NCBI GenBank assembly: GCA_023249715.1
Contig: JAHFCA010000028.1
Coordinates: 1-11,830 of the forward strand
Reading direction: 5' to 3'
DNA from: Elusimicrobiota bacterium
GTDB taxonomy: Bacteria > Elusimicrobiota > Elusimicrobia > 2-02-FULL-39-32
Length of the DNA stretch: 11,830 bases
The translations under genes were made by a program, and so were the position numbers. Positions 6,427-11,830 of the stretch are shown here, one piece after another. The notes under the pieces are model-generated. The model ran no database searches. It had not been told where the DNA came from and saw nothing but the letters and a program-made list of their open reading frames with translations. The number at the start of each line of letters is the position of its first letter. Positions within the stretch are counted from its first letter, which is position 1.

Positions 6427-7911
6427 TCATTCTCTTTCTAAATAAACAACGGTGCTATTTTTTCTGACAAAGATTTTTTGGGCTGCCGCTTGAATTTGTT
6501 CGGGAGTAACACCGCGAATTCCCTCTAAATATTTAAAGAGGTATCTCCAGTCTCCTATCACCGTGGCATAGTAGGAGAGTAGAGAAGCCATCCCCGAGTT
6601 GGAGTTTAAATTCCGCAAGAAGTCGGCTTCAATTTGATTCCTAATTTTTTCTAATTCGCTTTCCTCTGCCTTTTTGGATTTTAAGCTTTCGAGTTCTTTC
6701 CAAATAGCGGTTTCTACGTCTAAATTGGTGTGCGGTTTTCTTGGAGAAGCGCCGATAACGATTAAATTGGGATAACGCTCTCCCGGGTCTCCATTCGAGG
6801 CGCTGGACTCCAATGCCAATTTTTTTTGAACAATATTTTTATATAGACGGGATGTTCTCCCGCGGCTTAAAATTTGCTCTATCATTTCTACGGTAAAGTT
6901 ATCGGGATGAGGCGGATTTATTTTATGAAAACCCATGAGGAAAGAGGGTTCCGCGTCAAATACAATCTTAATTCTCTTTTCTCCTATTTGGGGAGGTTCA
7001 CTTGTTTTTAAAGAAGGGGGAACGTCTTGAGCAGGAATCGAGCCAAAATATTTTTGCGCAGCCTCTAAAATTTTATCGGCTTTAACATTTCCCACAATGA
7101 CGAGCGTGGCGTGGTTAGGGCCATAATGAGTCTTAAAAAATTCCTGCGCATCTTGAATAGACAATCTTTCTATATCCGAACTCCATCCAATCGTGGGAAA
7201 AGAATATGGGTGGGCTCTAAAGGCATTGGAAACTAAATTTTCCCATAAGAGTCCAGCCGGGCTATTTTCGTAACGCATGCGCCGTTCCTCTAGAACCACA
7301 TCTTTCTCTTTATAAAATTCTCGCAATATGGGGTTTTGCATTCTATCCGACTCCAATGCAAAATAGAGTTCCCATTGGTTGCTCGGTAAACTGACTACAA
7401 AACCGGTCATGTCTTTAGCCGTAAAGGCGTTTAAATCTTCGGCCCCATGGCGGCTATAAATTTCATCGAACTCTTCGCCATCGATCCACTTTTGGTGTTC
7501 CGTTTCCAATGCGGCTAACTGAGATTTAAGTTGTTCTATTTTATTTGGGTTTACTTCTGTATCTTTGCTTTCTTCCAAAGTAATTTCTTGAGCTATCCTT
7601 TCTATTTTTTCTAATAATGGTTTTTCCATTTCAAAATTTTTGGTGCCAATTCTCTTGGTTCCTTTAAAAGTCATGTGTTCAAAAAGATGAGCAAGGCCTG
7701 TTTTTCCCAATGTTTCATCCACTCCCCCTACTCGAAACATCATTTCAAAAGAAACCAAAGGAAATTGCGGCCGTTCCAGCACAATAATCTTTAACCCATT
7801 AGTTAAGGTGCGTTCCACCACTCTTTTTTCTAATTCTCGGATAGAATCTAAGGCGCCGGCAAAAGACGGGATGGAAAAAATTATAAGGAATAGATAGAGA
7901 ATGCGCTTCAC
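6427..7911 (-). CDS. Catalytic M16 zinc metallopeptidase (pitrilysin family, M16B-like)
   Basis: This 494-residue processing-peptidase-like enzyme carries the inverted zinc motif HxxEH as HLFEH (75-79): two His ligands and the Glu base. The third ligand is probably Glu187 in ALESDRM, followed by the usual VVLEERRMRYE. A predicted helical insert (about 100-145, rich in Glu and Lys) lies between them. The second, inactive lobe contains GRTSRLYKN. MKRILYLFLIIFSIPSFAGA is a clear signal peptide with a likely cut after Ala20, so the enzyme acts in the periplasm or envelope. The start is a GTG seven bases past the hemY stop, with no good Shine-Dalgarno, so translation is probably coupled. The stop overlaps an ATG (ATGA) of the downstream partner gene. 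Its substrates are unknown. Confidence 0.93.
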   Translation of the reverse strand: MKRILYLFLIIFSIPSFAGALDSIRELEKRVVERTLTNGLKIIVLERPQFPLVSFEMMFRVGGVDETLGKTGLAHLFEHMTFKGTKRIGTKNFEMEKPLLEKIERIAQEITLEESKDTEVNPNKIEQLKSQLAALETEHQKWIDGEEFDEIYSRHGAEDLNAFTAKDMTGFVVSLPSNQWELYFALESDRMQNPILREFYKEKDVVLEERRMRYENSPAGLLWENLVSNAFRAHPYSFPTIGWSSDIERLSIQDAQEFFKTHYGPNHATLVIVGNVKADKILEAAQKYFGSIPAQDVPPSLKTSEPPQIGEKRIKIVFDAEPSFLMGFHKINPPHPDNFTVEMIEQILSRGRTSRLYKNIVQKKLALESSASNGDPGERYPNLIVIGASPRKPHTNLDVETAIWKELESLKSKKAEESELEKIRNQIEADFLRNLNSNSGMASLLSYYATVIGDWRYLFKYLEGIRGVTPEQIQAAAQKIFVRKNSTVVYLERE

Positions 7912-7918
7912 AGAAGAA

Positions 7919-9355
7919 TTATAGAATATATTCTGGTTTGATTATTTGAGTAAAAAGAACTTCCGCGCTTTTTTCGCCGCTTTCAATGCAATCGGGGATT
8001 CCTGTCCCCGAATAACCGTTCCCGCAAAGAACTAATCCTGCCCAATGTTTTATTTTTTCATTAACCGCCTCTGCTATTTTTCTATGACCCACTTTATATT
8101 GCGGCAGAGCTTCCTTATGATGAAATAGAAGCGCGCGGATGGGATTGGAATTTAAAGACAGAATTTCTTTTAGCTCTTTTTTTACTCGTTCTACAATGGC
8201 GTTATTGTCTAAAGAACTAATTTGGGAATATTGTTTTCCTCCAATAAAGACCCTTAAAATAGTTTTATCCTGAGGCGCCCGGTCGCTGAATTTAATACTG
8301 GAAAAAGTGCAGCCGGTTAGGAGTTTATTTTCTGTGACCGGCACTACAAACCCAAAACCTTCAATTGGATTTTTAAAGTCCTCTGTTTTATAAATAAGGT
8401 TGACCGTAAGGCAAGAGGCGTATTCAATTTTAGAGAGTTCTTGAGAGATTTCTGGATCTAAACGGTTTAAAATTTTAGAGGCGATGGGGCTGGGTGTTGC
8501 GATAGAAACCCCATCAAATTCTTCCGTAGTTCCATTCTTGTATACCAATTTAAATTTTTTTCCAGAGGGGGAGATAGGTTGAATTTCTTTTACTTCAACG
8601 CCCAAGCGGACAGTATCGTTTGGCAATTTTTTTTGAATTTCTTTAATGAACTGTTCTAACCCTTCTTTTAAACTGACAAACAGAGAATAGCGGGGCCCTC
8701 GGGACTGGTGAGAAGAGAGTTGGCGTATCAGTCCTTTGGTTACGCTTCCGTAGATTCTTTCCCACTCTAAAAATTTTGGGAATGTGGCTTCTAAACTTAA
8801 AGAGTCTGGGTCGGTGGAATAAATCCCTCCAATCATGGGTTGGGCCATTCGTTCCAGAACTTCCGCTCCTAATCTGCGTCTTACAAATGAGGCTAAACTC
8901 TCATCGCCAGAATTTTTTTTAGAGGGGAGAAATGGCTCCAGGAGCATACGCAATTTTCCCTTCCAGGAAAATAAGGGCGAAAGCAGCATCGGTAAAAGTT
9001 TTGAGGGCGCCATAAGATAAAACCCTTCGGGAACGGGATAGAGTTTGTTTTCGTAGGCGACGAAACTTTTTCTGCATTGAGGGTTCGTGCCGATCCATCT
9101 GTTTTCTAAACCCAATTTTTTCCCAAATTGGAGTGCGGCCGGCTTTTCTGTAAAAATGGCATCGGGTCCTAGTTCCAGTAAGCAACCCTCTTCTTGAATG
9201 GTAGAGATGGTCCCGCCTAATCGAGAGCTCGCTTCTAAGAGCGTGAGTTCTATGGGAAATTGTTTATCTTGGCTCAGTTCGGCTAAGCGATAGGCGCAGG
9301 TGAGCCCGCTAATCCCACCTCCAATCACCGCAATCCGAGGTATTTTTTTACTCAT
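7919..9355 (-). CDS. hemY: Protoporphyrinogen/coproporphyrinogen oxidase, HemY type (FAD)
   Basis: This 478-residue oxygen-dependent flavoenzyme oxidises protoporphyrinogen IX, or coproporphyrinogen III in CgoX members. The N-terminal FAD-binding loop is AVIGGGISGLTCAYRLAE with GGGISG at 12-17, followed by a glutamate-ended strand (LTLLEASSRLGG). The C-terminus carries the second FAD-contact region, CGNGYSGTGIPDCIESG, typical of HemY and amine-oxidase-like proteins. Length fits the family (about 450-480). The gene follows hemH with only 22 bases between, and part of that gap is a REP-like repeat. The substrate distinction from CgoX cannot be made from these motifs. The Bacillus-like gene order hemE-hemH-hemY makes it a fair question. 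Confidence 0.93.
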   Translation of the reverse strand: MSKKIPRIAVIGGGISGLTCAYRLAELSQDKQFPIELTLLEASSRLGGTISTIQEEGCLLELGPDAIFTEKPAALQFGKKLGLENRWIGTNPQCRKSFVAYENKLYPVPEGFYLMAPSKLLPMLLSPLFSWKGKLRMLLEPFLPSKKNSGDESLASFVRRRLGAEVLERMAQPMIGGIYSTDPDSLSLEATFPKFLEWERIYGSVTKGLIRQLSSHQSRGPRYSLFVSLKEGLEQFIKEIQKKLPNDTVRLGVEVKEIQPISPSGKKFKLVYKNGTTEEFDGVSIATPSPIASKILNRLDPEISQELSKIEYASCLTVNLIYKTEDFKNPIEGFGFVVPVTENKLLTGCTFSSIKFSDRAPQDKTILRVFIGGKQYSQISSLDNNAIVERVKKELKEILSLNSNPIRALLFHHKEALPQYKVGHRKIAEAVNEKIKHWAGLVLCGNGYSGTGIPDCIESGEKSAEVLFTQIIKPEYIL

Positions 9356-9370
9356 ATCGCCATTGTTTCT

Positions 9371-9402
9371 TTGTCCGTCATTCCGGCTGGAAGCCCGGAA
9401 TC
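9371..9402. repeat. REP-like palindromic repeat overlapping the hemH 3' end
   Basis: TTGTCCGTCATTCCGG followed by CTGGAAGCCCGGAATC forms a short palindrome, with ATTCCGG pairing with CCGGAAT (9380-9386 and 9395-9401). It resembles the widespread bacterial GTCATTCC...GGAATC palindromes. The ferrochelatase stop codon (9380-9378) lies in it, and its last residues, IPGFQPE, are translated from it. Its first 16 bases are identical to those at 10292-10307. Confidence 0.8.
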
Positions 9403-10286
9403 CTAGTTACGAGATCCGTTAGGAGTTCTATAAATTTTGGGTGCATTCCCACAGTTTTTACTCTAAAAAAATCTACGGTTGCTTCCTCGGCGGCAGTTTT
9501 TGCCTTAATATCGAGATCGTAGAGTATTTCCACATGGTCGGCAATAAAACCGATGGGGATGGCAGTAACGGACTCCACTCCCGTAGCCGCGAGCTCTTTT
9601 ATTCTCTCGCCAATATCAGGTGTTAACCAAGGGTCTTGCGGCTGGCCGCTGCGGCTTTGATAGACAATTTCCCAATTTTTCTTGCTAAAATGGCCGGCTA
9701 CCAGTTCCACAGTTCTTTTTATTTGGCCCGAATAGTCCGATTTTTTATCCATCTCCACCGGGATACTATGCGCGCTAAACAGCCAGAAATTTTCTTTAAT
9801 TTGCGGATCTATTTTTATCGCTTCTTCTATTCTAGCCGTTATGGCTTCGATTAAGAGCGGGTGGTCATGCCACGGGTCGCAAAATTTTATTTGCGTCGTC
9901 ACTAGGGGATTTGAAACTTGATGGATATACCGGTTCCAACTCGCTTCCGAGCGGTGCGGCGCCATTACAATTCCAACCGCCGCTTCTACTCCGTCTTGAT
10001 CCATTTTTAATAGCGCATCTTGAATAGAGGGTTTGGAATGGCGCAGACCTACATACACTTTTAAGGGATGGTTTTGTTTCTTTAAATTTTCCTCCAGGGA
10101 TTTAGCCTCGGCGAATGTAATTGCGTTTAGAGGGGAGGCGCCGCCGATGAGACGATATTGTTCTAAAACCATTTTAATTCGGGTTTCGGGAATGGAGTGT
10201 CCCTCAGTGACATTTTTAATAAAAGGTTCCACCTCTTCCATGCTGGGGGGTCCGCCAAAGGCGAGCAACAGAACCGCTTTTTTCAT
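9378..10286 (-). CDS. hemH: Ferrochelatase (HemH/CpfC)
   Basis: This 302-residue enzyme inserts Fe2+ into protoporphyrin IX, or coproporphyrin III in CpfC types. The N-terminus LLAFGGPPSMEEVEPFIKNV is the family opening. The catalytic His is His173 in LFSAHSIP. The partner metal-site residues are His251 and Glu253 in IGFIADHVEILYDLD. YQSRSGQPQDPWLTPD (209-224) is the conserved central motif. The length is a little under the usual 310-340, and no membrane anchor is present. The final seven residues (IPGFQPE) are encoded by a REP-like palindrome, so the natural C-terminus has probably been replaced or extended. Another copy of the repeat lies directly upstream, 5 bases before the ATG, and no clear Shine-Dalgarno is visible. 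The catalytic residues are intact, so activity is expected. Confidence 0.95.
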   Translation of the reverse strand: MKKAVLLLAFGGPPSMEEVEPFIKNVTEGHSIPETRIKMVLEQYRLIGGASPLNAITFAEAKSLEENLKKQNHPLKVYVGLRHSKPSIQDALLKMDQDGVEAAVGIVMAPHRSEASWNRYIHQVSNPLVTTQIKFCDPWHDHPLLIEAITARIEEAIKIDPQIKENFWLFSAHSIPVEMDKKSDYSGQIKRTVELVAGHFSKKNWEIVYQSRSGQPQDPWLTPDIGERIKELAATGVESVTAIPIGFIADHVEILYDLDIKAKTAAEEATVDFFRVKTVGMHPKFIELLTDLVTRIPGFQPE

Positions 10287-10291
10287 TCGTA

Positions 10292-10342
10292 TTGTCCGTC
10301 ATTCCGGAGAAACCTGCCCCCACAAAGCCGGGGGCTGGAATC
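10292..10342. repeat. REP-like palindromic repeat between hemDE and hemH
   Basis: This starts with the same 16 bases as the copy at 9371 and ends in GGAATC, but has a longer middle. Inside it, GCCCCC (10316-10321) pairs with GGGGGC (10330-10335), and ATTCC (10301-10305) pairs with GGAAT (10337-10341). It fills most of the 72-base gap between the hemDE stop and the hemH start. Such a GC-rich hairpin could slow RNA decay or lower hemH expression; it lacks a T-run, so it is not a standard terminator. Confidence 0.8.
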
Positions 10343-10358
10343 AGAGTGGGGACATAAT

Positions 10359-11830
10359 TTATTCCAGACGATCCTGTGATAACTCATGTACAATTTCGAT
10401 TAAAGCGATTACATTTTCTTCGGGAGTTTGCGGCAGGATGCCATGGCCTAAATTAAATATGTGCCCATTGCGTCCTTGGACTGAATCTAAAATTTTCTTC
10501 ACTTGAGCGCGGATCGTTTTTGTATCCGCCAGGAGAACCATGGGATCTAAATTTCCTTGAACGGCCACATCCCCCAATCGGTTCCACGCGGTGGACAGAT
10601 CTATTCTCCAATCCACCCCAATGACATCTCCTCCCGCTTCTTTCATTATTTCCAAGAGGCCGGCGGTTCCTGTTCCAAAATGAATTAAAGGCACGGCGCC
10701 CGAGAGAGAGGAGAAAAGTTTTTTCATGTGGGGAAAAACGTAATTGCGGTAATCTTCGGGGGAAAGGCACCCCACCCAACTATCAAAAACTTGAACTGCT
10801 TGTACTCCAGAATGTATTTGAGCCTGAAGATATTGAATTGTGGATTGGGTAAGCTTTTCCATTAACTTATTCCACACCTGTGGATGCAGGTGCATAAGAT
10901 TTTTGGTGTGTCTATAATTTTGGGAGTGACCTCCTTCAATAACATAGGAGGCCAATGTAAAAGGGGCTCCGGCAAAACCAATTAAGGGAATTTGCGGTTT
11001 TAAAGTAGAACGAATTTTCTGGATCGCTTCCAACACAAACCCCAGAGATTCCTGAACAGCCACAGGGTGAATATTCTCTACCGCTTCATCCGAGCGAATG
11101 GGGCGGAGAATATTGGGCCCATCTTCTTTGGTGTATTCTAAACCTATGCCCATCGGTTCCAGAATTAAGAGAATATCGGAAAATAAAATGGCGGCATCCG
11201 CTCCCAATTTTTCCTGAGCGGTCACCGTAACTTCACAGGCCAAATCAGAATCTTTACACAGTTTTATAAAGGGAACCCGCCCTCTCAATTCCCGATACTC
11301 CTTCATAAACCGTCCCGCTTGGCGCATGAGCCAAATGGGAGTATAAGGCGTTTTTTCCCTGCGACAGGCTTTTAAAAATGGGTTCTCTTTTAAAGGGTCC
11401 AGGTTTATAGATTTAATTTCATATCTTTTAATTTGGACCGGTTTCGACTTCGTTTTCCAAGCCTCTCTTTTTTTCTTTAAAATTTCCGGACATTTTTCAG
11501 CTACTTCTTTAACAAATAGTCCCATCTTGGATTCGGTCGCTTCAAAATCCACCTTGAGTCCGCAATCGGTTAAATTTTCACTCGTGACGGGGCCAATGGA
11601 AGCGATCACCACTCCACCTAATGCTTCTCGGAAAGAGTTTTCTAGCCCTTCTTCGGCCGCAACCTGTAAAAGGTGGTACGCTTGTGTAGCGCTGGTAAAA
11701 AGTAAAATGTCCGCTTTTCCCTCGGCAACATCGCTAAGCGCTTGCCTTAAAGGGCCCAGGTCTTCCGGCAATGCCCATCGGTAAACAGGTACACGGGTTA
11801 CATGCGCTCCCCGCTTTTTTAGTTCCTCTA
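10359..11830 (-). CDS. hemE: HemD-HemE fusion: uroporphyrinogen-III synthase / decarboxylase (5' end beyond window)
   Basis: One frame stays open to the window edge. The translation above 11771 (KKRGAHVTRVPVYRWALPED) is typical HemD sequence, so a TTG at 11771 is not the real start and the gene is cut by the window. The visible HemD half includes DILLFTSATQA and VIASIGPVTSENL, the conserved C-terminal strands of uroporphyrinogen-III synthase. A Lys-rich linker follows. From about 11395 the HemE half begins (NPFLKACRREK). It has the signature PIWLMRQAGR, a catalytic Asp in LFSDILLILEP, GFAGAPFTLASYVIEGG, FDSWVG and GVDWR. HemE is full length (about 340 residues), ending EIVHELSQDRLE. No in-frame ATG, GTG or TTG with a ribosome site lies in the linker, so the fusion appears real. 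The two halves catalyse consecutive steps. Confidence 0.92.
   Translation of the reverse strand, partial: EELKKRGAHVTRVPVYRWALPEDLGPLRQALSDVAEGKADILLFTSATQAYHLLQVAAEEGLENSFREALGGVVIASIGPVTSENLTDCGLKVDFEATESKMGLFVKEVAEKCPEILKKKREAWKTKSKPVQIKRYEIKSINLDPLKENPFLKACRREKTPYTPIWLMRQAGRFMKEYRELRGRVPFIKLCKDSDLACEVTVTAQEKLGADAAILFSDILLILEPMGIGLEYTKEDGPNILRPIRSDEAVENIHPVAVQESLGFVLEAIQKIRSTLKPQIPLIGFAGAPFTLASYVIEGGHSQNYRHTKNLMHLHPQVWNKLMEKLTQSTIQYLQAQIHSGVQAVQVFDSWVGCLSPEDYRNYVFPHMKKLFSSLSGAVPLIHFGTGTAGLLEIMKEAGGDVIGVDWRIDLSTAWNRLGDVAVQGNLDPMVLLADTKTIRAQVKKILDSVQGRNGHIFNLGHGILPQTPEENVIALIEIVHELSQDRLE

Noticed and set aside
10033..10506. Open frame of 157 codons on the plus strand across hemH and the hemDE end
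   Set aside because: It is a shadow of two well-recognised enzymes and runs through a REP-like repeat; its composition is not protein-like.

Overview
The window holds eleven protein-coding genes on AT-rich DNA with very short gaps between them. It looks like a Gram-negative bacterial chromosome. Two M16-family peptidases and a transglutaminase-like protein carry, or once carried, export signals, and heme is made with HemY-type oxidase and HemH. I cannot fix the phylum from sequence alone. No tRNA, rRNA, CRISPR array, phage gene, transposase gene or defence system is visible.

Nine genes read leftward on the minus strand from the right edge: hemD-hemE fusion (cut by the window end), hemH, hemY, a catalytic M16 peptidase, a non-catalytic M16 partner, an EVE-domain protein, mnmE, a cation diffusion facilitator, and a small protein with a lysine-rich tail and a translation-factor-like barrel. 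From the first M16 gene to the transporter the genes overlap by 4 to 8 bases, which suggests one translationally coupled transcript. Two genes lie at the left end: a plus-strand SAM methyltransferase convergent with the cluster, and a minus-strand secreted transglutaminase-like protein divergent from it.

The genes combine late heme synthesis (uroporphyrinogen III formation, decarboxylation, protoporphyrinogen or coproporphyrinogen oxidation, iron insertion), a two-subunit envelope peptidase, tRNA wobble-uridine modification (mnmE) and divalent metal efflux.

The most unusual features are small repeats that have rewritten gene ends. A roughly 162-bp near-perfect palindrome (6257-6418), with 19-bp inverted ends, sits inside the signal-peptide codons of the second M16 gene. 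It adds an in-frame stop and supplies a new start codon. A different REP-like palindromic repeat occurs on both sides of hemH, and one copy encodes the last residues of ferrochelatase. Shorter matches to the ends of the 162-bp element flank the transglutaminase gene. There is no evidence of a complete new multi-gene system; the novelty lies in these elements, the HemD-HemE fusion and the lysine-tailed barrel protein.
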